Part shown: piece by piece, positions 19,798 through 29,474 of the stretch
How the letters are laid out: every line of letters begins with the position of its first letter
How positions within the stretch are numbered: the first letter of the stretch is position 1
NCBI GenBank assembly: GCA_963721115.1
Contig: CAVRIA010000011.1
Coordinates: forward strand, 1 to 64,000
Origin: CAVRIA01 sp963721115
GTDB taxonomy: Bacteria > Desulfobacterota > Binatia > HRBIN30 > CADEER01
Direction of reading: 5' to 3'
DNA length: 64,000 nt
Notes under the pieces: model-generated
The model's input: the letters and a program-made list of their open reading frames with translations, nothing else
What the model was told of the DNA's origin: nothing
The model's database searches: none
Program-made: the position numbers and the translations under genes

Positions 19798-20727
19798 ATG
19801 CCCGTCGGACCCGGTTTGGTTGCCCTCGCCGGCCAGGTCGCCCTGCTCCTGGCTCTGTCCTGCACTCCCCCCCTGGCCCTCGCCCAAACACCCCCGGCGC
19901 AGCCACCGCAGACGGCGCGCGCCTACCCATTCGAGAGCCTGCCCGGAGTCGGCGACAGCGATCAGATCCGCCGCATGTGGCGCCAGGGCCTGGATTTGGA
20001 GGCGAGAGGAGATCTGCTCGAGTCGGCGCGGATCTATGAGGGCATCGTTCGCCTGCTGCCGGGGGCGTCGCCCGCGTACTGGCGTATCGCCAAGAACTAC
20101 TGGCGCTACGGCGACGCGCTCGCCGAGGCCCGAAGCGAGGAGCGCACCGCATACTTTCGCCGCGCCGAGGACTGGGCGGAGCGCGGCATCGAGGTCGATG
20201 CGAGCTGCGGCGAGTGCTACCTGTACCGGGCCGCCGGCATGGGCAGCCAGCTGCGGAGCAAGGGAAAGCTCGCCGCCGCCCGCGAGGTGTCGGAGATCGC
20301 GGAGAGCCTCGAGCGCGGCATCGCCCTGCTCGAGCAGCGGCCCGACCGGGCGTACAACCCCGAGCTCGAGGAGCTCTACTACGCGGCGGCGCGCCTCTAC
20401 CGCAGCGTCCCCGACTCGCGGCTGCTCGGCTGGGTGATCGGCGTCAAAGGCGACCGGCGCCGCGCCCTCGACTACATGCGGAAGGCGTACGCGATCTCCG
20501 GCGAGCGCCCGGAGTACATGGCGGAGCTGGGCGCCAACCTGCTGTGCGTCGCCCGCGACGGGCCGGACCAGGCGCTGTCGGCGCAGGGCGTCGAGATCCT
20601 GCAGAAGCTCGACCGGATGCGCCTCGAAGATTCGGAGGACGCCGTCTACCAGCGCCGGGCGCGAAGTCTGCTCGCCCATCCCGAGCGCGCTTGCGACGAC
20701 ACCGCCGACGAACGCGGAACGAACTGA
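19798..20727 (+). CDS. Secreted TPR-containing protein
   Basis: 309 residues. I chose ATG 19798 because it opens a signal peptide (LVALAGQVALLLALSCTPPL, cleavage after ALAQ); the longer open frame upstream is antisense to the nitroreductase gene. The mature part is mostly helical repeats of TPR type: GLDLEARGDLLESARIYEGI, SPAYWRIAKNYWRYGDALAE, YFRRAEDWAERGIEVDASCG, RRRALDYMRKAYAISGERPE. Two cysteines (CGEC) near residue 139 may form a disulfide. TPR proteins of this size in the periplasm act as scaffolds; the partner is unknown and neighbours do not help. Confidence 0.7.
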   Translation: MPVGPGLVALAGQVALLLALSCTPPLALAQTPPAQPPQTARAYPFESLPGVGDSDQIRRMWRQGLDLEARGDLLESARIYEGIVRLLPGASPAYWRIAKNYWRYGDALAEARSEERTAYFRRAEDWAERGIEVDASCGECYLYRAAGMGSQLRSKGKLAAAREVSEIAESLERGIALLEQRPDRAYNPELEELYYAAARLYRSVPDSRLLGWVIGVKGDRRRALDYMRKAYAISGERPEYMAELGANLLCVARDGPDQALSAQGVEILQKLDRMRLEDSEDAVYQRRARSLLAHPERACDDTADERGTN

Positions 20728-20758
20728 AGCGACCCGCCGCCGCGCATCGCGCGGCCGG

Positions 20759-21532
20759 TCACGCCGCACACCACCGCCAGACGAGGCCGAAGGCGGCCAG
20801 CGCGATGACGAAGGTGCTGATGGTCGAGACCAGGGCGTAGCCGAGAAAGAGCTGCAGCGCGGTGGTGGATGCCGCGGCAGCCGCCGCCCAGATGCCGCGC
20901 CAGAGGCCGACGAGGGGCGGGACCACGCACAGCGCGACGACCACCGGCGCTCGCGTCGCCTCCGGGAGGGGCGCCGAGGGCAGGTCCTCGGCCGCCGGCG
21001 CCGACCGGTACCAGCGCGCGAACCAGTAGACCAGCGCGGTCGCTCCGCCCGCCGTGCTCGCGTGCTGGAGAATCTTGTAGAGCGGTAGTGGGTAGCCCCA
21101 CAGGTGGCCGACGACCATTCGCAGCTCGGGCAGGGCGGCCGTCGCCGCTCCGCCCCGATGCGTGAACGAGTCCCAGAGCACGTGCGTGCAAGCGCCGAGA
21201 ACGACGCCGAAGGCCGCGGCGAGAAAATGCCGGGCGGAGAGCGGGTTGGGCCTGACCGTCCCGAGACGGCGTCGCACCGACAGCGGCAGGAGAAAGGCGC
21301 AGGGCGCCTTCAAAATGCGGTCGAAAACGAGATAGGCCGCCAGGCCGGCCGGCAGGCAGAACCAGAAGACCGCCGCGAACGTGTGCGTCGTCGAGCGATG
21401 GATCGCAATCGGCACGTAGTACGTGAAATCCGGGGCCATGCTGCCGATGACGAGCGCGGGAAGGACGGCGAAGCGGCCCAGAGCGCGCCGCAAGGGAAGC
21501 ACGGCGGCGGGATGGGAAAGCGTGAACGGCAT
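20759..21532 (-). CDS. DUF4184 membrane protein
   Basis: 257 residues with about six hydrophobic segments. The N-terminus MPFTLSHPAAVLPLRR and the motif LPALVIGSMAPDFTYYVPIA, then a conserved HxxWD in GACTHVLWDSFTHRGG, are hallmarks of the DUF4184 family, which is related to YdjM-type membrane metal-dependent hydrolases. The His and Asp residues in SHP, SMAPDF and HVLWDSFTH are likely metal ligands. Function of the family is unknown; an integral membrane hydrolase is a reasonable guess. Its stop is 30 bases from the converging TPR gene. Confidence 0.8.
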   Translation of the reverse strand: MPFTLSHPAAVLPLRRALGRFAVLPALVIGSMAPDFTYYVPIAIHRSTTHTFAAVFWFCLPAGLAAYLVFDRILKAPCAFLLPLSVRRRLGTVRPNPLSARHFLAAAFGVVLGACTHVLWDSFTHRGGAATAALPELRMVVGHLWGYPLPLYKILQHASTAGGATALVYWFARWYRSAPAAEDLPSAPLPEATRAPVVVALCVVPPLVGLWRGIWAAAAAASTTALQLFLGYALVSTISTFVIALAAFGLVWRWCAA

Positions 21533-21599
21533 TCCAGCGAGTCCGGTCGATGATGTCGCAACCGCGCCGCCGGGGCAAGCAACGGCCAGCTGCTCAGGA

Positions 21600-21725
21600 G
21601 CCCGTCAAAAAAGTCGAGACGCCCTTCGACAAGCTCAGGGCGAGCGGGAAGAGCCCTTGAGAGACAAGGGCCAAGCACCGCTCATGCTGAGCTTGTCGAA
21701 GCATGTCCGGGGTTTTTCAACGGGC
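21600..21725. repeat. 126-bp MITE-like element, copy B (diverged)
   Basis: Ends read GCCCGTCAAAAAA on the left and TTTTTCAACGGGC on the right, with the same facing CTTCGACAAGCTCAG / CTGAGCTTGTCGAAG pair inside as copies A and C. The central part differs from them. It sits 4 bases downstream of the RND exporter stop (21729), so it lies in the exporter mRNA tail. Confidence 0.8.
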
Positions 21726-21728
21726 TGC

Positions 21729-24498
21729 TCAGACGCGGGTGACGGCGACGAACTGGTCGTTCATGCGCTGCAGGCGGTCGCTCAGGATGCGGGTCAGATT
21801 GAGGAACACCTTCGAGGCGATGCGCGGGTAGCGGCGCTGGATGCGCTGCAGGAACCGCTCGTCCACTGCCAGCACCTCGACCGGACCGGAGGCGATGACG
21901 TCGGCACTGCGTTCGTTGTGGCGGACCAGGGCCATCTCGCCGAACACCTCGCCTCGCTGCAGCTCGGCGACGCGCCGGCGCTCGTCGCCGGCGCCGACCC
22001 ACACCTCGGTCTTGCCGTCGAGGATCACGTACATCTCGTTGCCCGATTCGCCGCGCCGCACGATGGCGTCGCCCGGGGCGAAGCTCTTCATCTCTCCCAT
22101 GAGCACGACGATGCGCGCCTGCGCGGGGCGGAGCCCCGCCAGCAGCGGGATGGTGCGCTGCGGATCCTGGCCCAGCTTCACCCCGACCAGATCCCACAGG
22201 GTGATGATCTTCGTCGTCGCCAGCAGCGCCGGCAGCACGAGCAGATTGGCGCCGAGCGCCACCGCCAGCGTCACGGCGGTGAGCCATCCGAAGTTCTGGA
22301 TCGGCACGAAGCTCGAGCCCGTGAAGACCAGGAAGCCGAGGAAGAGGGCGAGGGTGGTGTAGACCACCGGCACTCCGACGTTGCGCATGGTGCGCTGCAT
22401 GGCCTGCGCCTGATCGGCCTCTCCCTTCAGCTCGCGGCTGAGACGGGCCATGTAGTGGATCGTCGAGTCGACGGCGATGCCGAGGGCGATGGTGGCGATG
22501 AGGCTCGTACCGAGGTTGAGATAGATGCCGGCCCACCCGAGGATGCCGAAGAACACCAGAATCGGCAGGGCGTTGGGCACGATCGCCAGCAGGCCGACCT
22601 GAACCGAGAGGAACATGAACGCCATCACCAGGAAGATCACCAGCAGGGCGAGCGAGAGGCTCTTGATCTGCCCGGCGACGATGTCGGAGCTGGTGCCGGT
22701 GAGCAGGACGAGGTTGCCGGTCGGCCGCACCCGGAGGTCCTTCGGAAAGTGGTGCTCGATGTAGTCGCGGATGCGGTCGAGGGTGGCCTCGATCTGGCTC
22801 GAGCCGGAGAGGTGCGTGCGCACGACGACGTTACCGCGCGCGAAGTCCGGCGTGACGACGCCGCGGAAGGTGCCCGGGCTGGCGGTGACGGTGGCGAGCA
22901 CGGGCTGGAGATTCGCCGGGTCCTCCCAGAACGACTTGGGGACGGCGGGAACCAGGTGTCCCTCGGCGTCGATGATCAGATCGCCTTCGCCGCCGCGGTT
23001 CAGACCCTTCTCCAACAGCTCGAGGTAGTCGACGATCGAGATGGATCCGGTGATGCCGGGCAGCGTGTCGAGAAAGGTCTGCAGGTCCTTGATCTGCTTC
23101 AGCACCTCCCAGCGCTCGAGCGTTCCGGGCCCCGATCCCTCGATGACCAGGTAGAACGGATTGCTGCCGACGATCTTGCGGTTGATGATCTCGTTCGAGC
23201 GCCTGACCTCCGAATCCGGCTCGAAGTAGGAGAGGAAGTCCGAGTCCACGTGGATGAAGCGCACTCCGGCGAGCGTCGCGACCGCGATGACGGCGGCGAA
23301 CGCCAGCACCGGAGTGCGGGCGCCGTAAGCGGCTTTGCCGATGGCCTCCAGCCGCTGTGCCAGGCGCGGCGAGAAGCTGCTCGTCACCCCGCGCGCGCCG
23401 GGCACCCGCCCCAGTCGCAGGGCGGCGGGCAGGAACGTCAACGACGTGAAGGTCAGGAACACGAGCCCGACGACGGAAAAGATGCCGAGATCCCAGATCG
23501 CCACGATGTGGTTGGTGGTCAGGGCACCGAACCCGACCATCGTGGTGAACGCCGAGATCATCAGGGGCGGCCACACCTGCTCGACGGTGCTGACCACGGC
23601 GTCCGAATGCGCGGCTCCGGCACCGATGTGTTCGTAGTAGCGGGCCAGGACGTGGATCGAGTACGAGCTGCCGATGACCAGAAGGAGGGGCGGCAGGACG
23701 AAGGTGCCGAGGGTGATCGCCTTGCCGGCCAGAACCATGATGCCGAGGGTCCAGACGAGGGCCATGAGGACCGTGACCATGGTCAGCACGACGGCCCGGG
23801 CGCGGCGAAACGACAGGTAGAGGACGATCAGCACGAGCACGAAGGCGAGGGGCGTGAAGCGATAGAGATCGCGGCGCATGTCCTGCACGGCCGCCTGCTT
23901 CACGTGCGCGGCGCCGGTGTAGTAGAGCTTCTCGGGGCCGGACTCGGTGGCGAGAAGGCTCTCGATGGCCCGATCGATGCCTAGATCTTCGTACTCGGTG
24001 TCGCTCAGATCGGCGAAGAATACGTTGATGGCCACCCCCTTGAAGTCGGGAGCGACCAGGTTGGTGGCGTACAGCTTCGTCGACTGCAGCTTCTTCTTCA
24101 GCTCGCGGATGTCGGCGGGGCTGGGCGGCAGGTGCGCGATGAGGGGCGGCGGGTTGAACACGTCCGCCGCCGGGTCGACCGCGTTGGTGATGCTCAGCGA
24201 CCCGGTTGACCCCCTTGATCTTCGCCACTCGGTCGGTGACGCGGGCGACCTTGGCGAGGGTCTCGGGAGCGAAGATGTCGGCCGCGCGCACGCCGATCAC
24301 GCCGATGTCGTCGCTTCCGAACGTCTCGCGCACCTGGCCGTAGAACTCCAGCTCGGGATCGTGCTTCGGCAGCACGCTCTCCAGCGATCCCTCGATGCGG
24401 ATGTGGTAGGCGGCCAGGCCGAGGCCGGCGGTGATGGCCCCGTTCACCAGAACGATGATGAGCGGGTAGCGGACCAGCCACCGCGCAAAGGTATTCAT
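21729..24498 (-). CDS. RND/MMPL-family exporter with C-terminal cyclic-nucleotide-binding domain (one frame change)
   Basis: Inner-membrane proton-driven exporter of the HpnN/MMPL branch, about 920 residues. It starts MNTFARWLVRYPLIIVLVNG (TM1) and continues with HDPELEFYGQVRETFGSDDI; a one-base frame change near 24200 separates this from the remainder. Two RND blocks follow: LYRFTPLAFVLVLIVLYLSF to FLTFTSLTFLPAALRLGR, and IKSLSLALLVIFLVMAFMFL to the repeated ALFLGFLVFTGSSFVPIQNF. The last 150 residues are a cNMP domain: FAPGDAIVRRGESGNEMYVI and GEVFGEMALVRHNERSADVI. The cNMP domain on an exporter suggests control by a bound nucleotide or ligand; substrates of this branch are lipids such as hopanoids. 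It stands alone, divergent from the HEAT-repeat gene. Confidence 0.88.
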
Positions 24499-24909
24499 AG
24501 CGTGGCCGGTCTTATAGCGGAGAAAGGCCGACGCCGGAAACGACGCGAAGCGGGCGGGTGCACGGCTGTCGATCGAGGCGGCGCCGAAGGGAGGGCCTCG
24601 AGCCTCGAACCGCGATCGATGAAAAAACTTCATGTCGCGATTGAAAAACTCTTCCGTCGTGCGAAGCTCCTGTCAGGATGGCAGTGCGTGCACCTACCCG
24701 CTCGTATGAGGTTCCGCCGGCGCCGGCGTACGGCCGTGGCGCGGCTTTGTACGCGGCGGGCCGGTGCCGTATACTTCGCTGACCAGGGAGTCAGGATCGG
24801 GTGGAGGAGGCGTTGCTTGCGGCGCCGGCTTCGGCGTGCCCGCGAGCCATCCGGACCGGTCCGGACGGGCTGCGGAGAGCCCCATCGAAACTCAAAGGAG
24901 ACACCGGAA
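24499..24909. other. Divergent promoter region
   Basis: About 410 bases between the leftward RND exporter and the rightward HEAT-repeat gene. Apart from the promoter-like pair listed separately and a CCGGACCGGTCCGG palindrome near 24850, I see no gene, RNA or repeat. Confidence 0.4.
24747..24775 (+). promoter_or_regulatory. Sigma-70-like promoter for the HEAT-repeat gene
   Basis: -35 TTGTAC (24747-24752), exactly 17 bases, then -10 TATACT (24770-24775, five of six consensus). Such an AT-rich -10 stands out in GC-rich DNA. It is 134 bases before ATG 24910. Confidence 0.4.
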
Positions 24910-25700
24910 ATGCGTTTCTTGACAGGCGCCGTCATCGCGGGCGCTGCGATCCTCGTTCTGGCGATCGCAGTCTTTGTTCGAGTCGAGAACCCCACCGATC
25001 TGCCCCCGGCAGTCCAGCCGTCGCACCAGGGATTGCAGGAGTCGCACCAGAGCGCGCAGGAGCGGAGCGCACGGGTTCAGGACCGACTTGCCAAGCTGCG
25101 CGCGCAATACGACGCACGGCGGCCGGGCAGCGCGTCGGGCGCGGGGGCGCGAGGGGCGGGTCGAACGGCGGGCCGCGGCTGGGGGCCATGCACCCGGAGC
25201 CGTCCCAGCGCGACCTGCCGAAGAACGTCGAGGCGGCACGGCGCGAGCTGCCGCCCCGCTCCAACTCGAATACGCAGATCGAGATCGCCAACATGAACCT
25301 GCCCGAACCCGACCCGGACGACCTCGAGGACCTGGATGAGGCGCGCAACACCCTGCTCAACAATCCCGATCCGGACGAGCGCGTCGGGGCCATCCTGACC
25401 CTGACCGGGGCGGAGGACGCCCAGACCCTGTCGGTGCTCACCGATGCGATGAATGACTCGAGCCCCGACGTGCGCCTCGCCGCCGTAGAGGCCATCGGCG
25501 ACTACTCCGACGAGCTCGACCCCGACATCTTGCGGTCGGCGCTGACCGACAGCTCGGCCGACGTGAGGTTCGAGGCGGTGAGCATCCTCGGCGACATCGA
25601 AAAGCCCGAGGCTCTCGACATGGTGCGCGGCGCGGTGAACGACCCGAGCGAGGACGTGAGCTCCCTGGCGCAGGGGATCATCGACTTCGCGCAGGAATGA
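24910..25700 (+). CDS. Membrane-anchored HEAT-repeat protein (one frame change)
   Basis: Starts at ATG 24910 with AAAGGAG upstream. One N-terminal transmembrane segment (LTGAVIAGAAILVLAIAVFV), then a Gln/Ser-rich stretch with a short repeat (QGLQESHQSAQERS), a frame change near 25150, and a linker (RDLPKNVEAARRELPPRS). The C-terminal 130 residues are HEAT-type repeats: ERVGAILTLTGAEDAQTLSV, DSSPDVRLAAVEAIGDYSDE, DSSADVRFEAVSILGDIEKP, DPSEDVSSLAQGIIDF. The repeats are acidic. It looks like a protein-binding scaffold facing the periplasm. The frame change goes the opposite way to most others in the window. Confidence 0.75.
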
Positions 25701-25740
25701 CGTTGCGCCGCTCGGCGCGGCGGGTGAGGACAGCTGTCTC

Positions 25741-26940
25741 ATGGGGAACGCAATCGAGAGCCTGAAGGAGCGCGCCTGCGGGCGGGTCGAGCGCGAGCGC
25801 GGCTCGCTGATCGATCTGAGCACCCGCATCCACGGCCATCCGGAGCTGAAGTTCGAGGAACGGCGCGCCGCCGCGTGGCTCGCCGACTATTTGGAGAGCA
25901 TCGGCTTCGCCGTCGAGCGCGGCGCCTACGGGCTGCCGACCGCCGTCGCGGCGCGGTGCGGCAACGGGCGGCCGCGGGTCGCCCTCCTCTGCGAGTACGA
26001 TGCTCTCCCCGGAATCGGCCACGGCTGCGGCCACAACATCATCGCCGCCGCCGGGGCGGGAGCCGGGGCGGCCCTGGCCGAGGTCGTCGGCGAGACCGCC
26101 GGCAGCGTCGTCGTCCTCGGAACGCCGGCCGAGGAAGGCGGTGGCGGCAAGATTCTCATGGCGCGGGAGGGGGCCTTCGCCGACGTCGACGCGGCCATGA
26201 TGGTCCATCCGGCCGGCTTCGACCTGATATCCATGCACGTGCTGGCGGTCAGCGAGGTCGAGGTCGAGTACCGCGGCCGCGCCGCGCACGCGGCGGCTGC
26301 CCCGCACCGGGGAATCAACGCCCTCGATGGGCTCGTCACCGCGTACAACTCCATCGCTCAGCTGCGCCAGCACATCCGCGCCACGGAACGCATCCACGGG
26401 ATCATCACCGACGGCGGTCAGGCGCCCAATGTCGTTCCCGAGCGGGCCGCGGGCCTCTTCTACATCCGGGCCGCGTCGGAGCCGCGGCTCGCCCGCCTCA
26501 AGCAGCGGGTCGAAGGCTGCTTCCAGGCCGGCGCCGCCGCCAGCGGAGCGGAGCTGCACATGCGCACGCTGGGGGAAGACTATGTCGACATGTGGACCAA
26601 TGTGCCGCTGGCGGCGGCCTACGAGGGCAACCTGCTGCGGCTCGGCCGCCGGCTGACGCCGCCCGAGGAGGTGGCCGGCCCGCTCACCGGCAGCACCGAC
26701 ATGGGCAACGTCAGCAAGCTGGTGCCGTCCATCCATCCGATGATCGCCGTCTCGCCGCCCGGCGTGGGCCTGCATACCAAAGAGTTCGCCGAATGGGCCG
26801 TCTCGGAGGCCGGAGAGCGCGCCGTCGTCGACGGTGCCAAGGCCCTGGCGATGACCGCCCTCGACGTGCTCTGCGAACCTTCCGTGCGCGAAGCCGCCGG
26901 CACCGCCTTCGCCGCCGCCGCGAACGGCGCGGCGCGCTGA
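25741..26940 (+). CDS. M20-family metal-dependent amidohydrolase
   Basis: Dizinc peptidase/amidohydrolase of the M20D type (AbgB/PM20D2-like), 399 residues, complete and in frame. Motifs: RIHGHPELKFEERRAAAWLA at the N-terminus, LLCEYDALPGIGHGCGHN (metal-binding Asp and His), VLGTPAEEGGGGK (catalytic Glu pair) and VEYRGRAAHAAAAPHRGIN from the lid domain, and STDMGNVSKLVPSIHPMIAV near the C-terminus. It cleaves an amide bond of an aminoacyl or N-acyl compound. M20D2 relatives hydrolyse unusual dipeptides, so a repair role is possible. It lies 40 bases after the HEAT gene and could share its transcript. Confidence 0.9.
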   Translation: MGNAIESLKERACGRVERERGSLIDLSTRIHGHPELKFEERRAAAWLADYLESIGFAVERGAYGLPTAVAARCGNGRPRVALLCEYDALPGIGHGCGHNIIAAAGAGAGAALAEVVGETAGSVVVLGTPAEEGGGGKILMAREGAFADVDAAMMVHPAGFDLISMHVLAVSEVEVEYRGRAAHAAAAPHRGINALDGLVTAYNSIAQLRQHIRATERIHGIITDGGQAPNVVPERAAGLFYIRAASEPRLARLKQRVEGCFQAGAAASGAELHMRTLGEDYVDMWTNVPLAAAYEGNLLRLGRRLTPPEEVAGPLTGSTDMGNVSKLVPSIHPMIAVSPPGVGLHTKEFAEWAVSEAGERAVVDGAKALAMTALDVLCEPSVREAAGTAFAAAANGAAR

Positions 26941-26975
26941 GTCACGTCTCGTCACTCGGCGGGCGCGCCGCGGGC

Positions 26976-27305
26976 TCACTCCGGAGGTTCCGGCAGCCGC
27001 ACCCAGACGATCAACGCCCCGTCCGCACCGCTGGTGTCTGGCCGCCGTTCGTAGCGGCGGATGAGAGAGCGCCCCTCGTTATCGAGCCAGCGCGGCACCA
27101 CCTCGCGCAGGACGCCTCGGCCTCCCGGGCTGCGCCGCCCCTTGCCGTAAACGATACGCAGCGAGGGAATGCCCTCGTCCCGCGCCTCGCGCAGAAACTT
27201 CTCCGTCTCCGCCAAGGCGGCGCGCACACCCAGACCGTGCAGATCCAGCGTCGGCAGGAGCCCGAGCGCCTCGCGCAGGAGGGCGCGTATCTCGTCCAGC
27301 GCCAT
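26976..27305 (-). CDS. Smr-domain protein
   Basis: 109 residues. I chose ATG 27305 because the homology starts there (MALDEIRALLREALGLLPTL); the longer open frame upstream runs through a tandem repeat. The Smr (MutS2 C-terminal) signature is complete: LDLHGLGVRAALAETEKFL, then LRIVYGKGRRSPGGRGVLRE and VVPRWL. Smr domains are DNA nicking or RNA-cleaving endonucleases; the LDLHG and GKG motifs are the catalytic and binding core. Stand-alone small Smr proteins are linked to DNA repair or ribosome rescue, but the role here is open. Confidence 0.85.
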   Translation of the reverse strand: MALDEIRALLREALGLLPTLDLHGLGVRAALAETEKFLREARDEGIPSLRIVYGKGRRSPGGRGVLREVVPRWLDNEGRSLIRRYERRPDTSGADGALIVWVRLPEPPE

Positions 27306-27361
27306 GCGAAGAGACCTGTACCACACGCGACCCACCCACCGGAACGCGACGAGCCTCCGGG

Positions 27362-27519
27362 AACCGGGTGCGCGGGTGCGCCGGTGCGCCAGTGCGTGAG
27401 TGCGTGAGTGCGTGAGTATACCCGCATACCGGCTCACCGGCTCACCGGCATACCGGCTCACCCGCATACCGGCATACCGGCATACCGACTCACCGGCATA
27501 CCGGCTCACCCGCGCGCCC
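27362..27519. repeat. 8-bp imperfect tandem array, two complementary halves
   Basis: The left half has about six units such as GCCGGTGC, GCCAGTGC and GTGAGTGC; the right half has about twelve such as ACCGGCAT, ACCGGCTC and ACCCGCAT. All keep a strict 8-base spacing. The two halves are roughly complementary, so the block could form a long hairpin with an 8-base rhythm. It lies between the divergent Smr and bioB genes. The same unit family recurs at 46412-46545 and 50414-50446. Confidence 0.75.
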
Positions 27520-27566
27520 GCCCCACCTCCTTGATTCCCCTCCCCCCGGTTGGTACGAGCCGTCGA

Positions 27567-28584
27567 ATGCAGCCGAGCGGCAGCGAGCGAAGCGGTGGAC
27601 CGGCACCGGCGTGGGTCGAGCGCCTCCCTGACGTGGTCCTGCAGGGCGCGGGGATCGACCGGGAGGCGGCGCACGCCATTCTGGACCTGCCCGACGAGGC
27701 GCTGCCGGCACTGCTCGGCGCGACCTTCCGGGTGCGCGAGCACTTCCACCGCCGGCGCGTCAAGCTCTGTATGCTGCGCAACGCGCGCAGCGGCCTGTGC
27801 CCCGAGGACTGCCACTACTGCTCGCAGTCGGCGATTTCCGACGCCGCCATCCCGCGCTACCGACTCGACTCCGTCGACGAGTTGGTGGCCGCCTCGCGCC
27901 GCGCCGTGGCCACGGGAGCGCGCCGCTTCTGCATGGTGACCAGCGGACGCGGTCCGAGTGCCAACGACGTCGCCCGCTTCACGGCCGCGGCGCGCCGCAT
28001 CAAGAGCGAGTTCCCGCGACCTCGAGCTGTGCGTCTCCCTCGGTCTCACGGAAGAGGACCAGGCCCGCGAGCTGAAGGACGCCGGCATCGGCTGGGTGAA
28101 CCACAACCTCAACACGAGCCGGCGCTTTCACCCGGAGATCTGCACCACCCACGCCTACGCCGACCGCATCCGCACGGTCGAGAACGTGCGCCGGGCCGGA
28201 CTCTCGACGTGCTGCGGGGGAATCATCGGCATGGGCGAGACGGATGCGGACGTCGTCGACCTCGCCTTCTCGCTGCGGGAGCTGCAGGTCGATTCCCTGC
28301 CGGTCAACTTCCTGATCCCGATCGACGGGACCCCGTTCGAGAACCGCCGCGAGCTCACCCCGGGCCGCTGCCTGAAGGCGCTGTGCCTGTTCCGGCTCAC
28401 CAACCCGGCGGCGGAGATCCGCGTCGCCGGCGGCCGCGAGCTCAACCTCGGCTGGTTCCAGCCGCTCGCCCTCTACGCCGCCAACTCGATCTTCGTCGAG
28501 GGCTACCTCACCACTCCCGGCCAGGCCTACGGCGAGGCCCACCGCATGATCGAGGCGATGGGCTTCGAGGTCGAGCGCGAGTAG
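27567..28584 (+). CDS. bioB: Biotin synthase (one frame change)
   Basis: Radical-SAM enzyme that inserts sulfur into dethiobiotin, the last step of biotin synthesis. About 339 residues when read across a one-base change near 28016. ATG 27567 gives MQPSGSERSGGPAPAWVERL. The radical-SAM cluster motif is GLCPEDCHYCSQS (CxxxCxxC), followed by RFCMVTSGRGPS; after the change come LCVSLGLTEEDQARELKDAG, GWVNHNLNTSRRFHPEICTT (the NHNLNT motif), CCGGIIGMGETDADVV and VNFLIPIDGTPFENR. No other bio genes are adjacent. The start is uncertain because the upstream repeat stays open in frame and no strong ribosome site is seen. Confidence 0.92.
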
Positions 28585-28641
28585 AAAAACGACGTTGTTG
28601 GGCGGGCGGTAGGCCGAGTGGGCAGCGGCGGCCCGCACGCT

Positions 28642-29178
28642 TCACTTCAGGACCTCGCCGGCCGCCCGCTCGTAGGCGGCGAGATCGGCGGGGCTGAACA
28701 GGACGAAGCGCACCAGCTCGATATCGTCGTGCTCGTCCAGATACCGGCGCACCGCGCGCAGCGCCAGGCGAGCGGCCCGCTCGATCGGAAAGCGGTAGGC
28801 GCCGGTGCTGATCGAGGGAAAGGCGAGACGGCGCACGCCGTTCGCCGACGCCACCTCGAGGCTGCGGCGGTAGGCGCTGGCGAGGAGATCCGGCTCGCCG
28901 TGCCCGCCATCCCGGTAGACGGGGCCGACGGTGTGGATCACATGCCTTGCGCTCAGCCTGCCGCCGCCCGTGATCTTGGCGTCCCCGGTCGCGCAACCGC
29001 CGAGCTTCTCACACTCGCGCAGAATGGCCGGGCCGCCGGCGCGGTGGATCGCGCCGTCGACGCCGCCGCCGCCGAGCAGACTCGTGTTGGCGGCGTTGAC
29101 GATGGCGTCGGTGTCCTGCTCCGTGATGTCGCCGCAGACCAGCTCGATTTTACCGCTTCCGACCTGAAAATCGCTCAT
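28642..29178 (-). CDS. ADP-ribose-binding macrodomain protein
   Basis: 178 residues from ATG 29178, chosen because CAGGAG lies 5 bases upstream and the homology begins there. It is a single MacroD-type domain: IELVCGDITEQDTDAIVNAA, NTSLLGGGGVDGAIHRAGGP (the phosphate and Gly-rich loop), TGGGRLSARHVIHTVGPVY and VRRLAFPSISTGAYRFPIER. These are the catalytic-type residues (Asn, GGGVDG, Asp) of enzymes that remove ADP-ribose from Asp/Glu or deacetylate O-acetyl-ADP-ribose (YmdB/MacroD). It probably reverses ADP-ribosylation or clears NAD by-products. The surface-protein gene diverges about 300 bases upstream. Confidence 0.92.
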   Translation of the reverse strand: MSDFQVGSGKIELVCGDITEQDTDAIVNAANTSLLGGGGVDGAIHRAGGPAILRECEKLGGCATGDAKITGGGRLSARHVIHTVGPVYRDGGHGEPDLLASAYRRSLEVASANGVRRLAFPSISTGAYRFPIERAARLALRAVRRYLDEHDDIELVRFVLFSPADLAAYERAAGEVLK

Positions 29179-29474
29179 GATCACTCCTGGCGGGGATACC
29201 CCGGCCTTCGCGCGATACTCCAGCAGATACCCTCGCAACGACGCGGCCACAAGTCGCAGGAGCGCCACATCGGCCCGGCCAAAACGCTTTCGGGCGGCAG
29301 CAGTAGCGCGGATGCATCAAAAGGTGAAAAACGGTCTCCTCTTTGCATGAACCGAACCGGCACACGATGCATTTTCATTTGACAAATAAGTATCGGCGGG
29401 AGAATTTGGCATTTGCCCGGCATTCGGCCTGGCGCGCGGCCACATTCGCGCGACCGGCCCATTCCAAAACGGTC

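Noticed and set aside
21423..23984. An 853-residue plus-strand open frame
   Set aside because: Antisense to the RND exporter; His/Asp/Glu-rich shadow of hydrophobic codons with no family match.
27362..27519. Possible CRISPR array
   Set aside because: Units are only 8 bp, imperfect and contiguous, without spacers; no cas gene nearby. The same holds for 46412-46545.
29379..29407. Promoter TTGACA with GAATTT before the FG-GAP gene
   Set aside because: The -35 is perfect, but the -10 matches only two of six bases at 17-base spacing; too weak to list as a feature.
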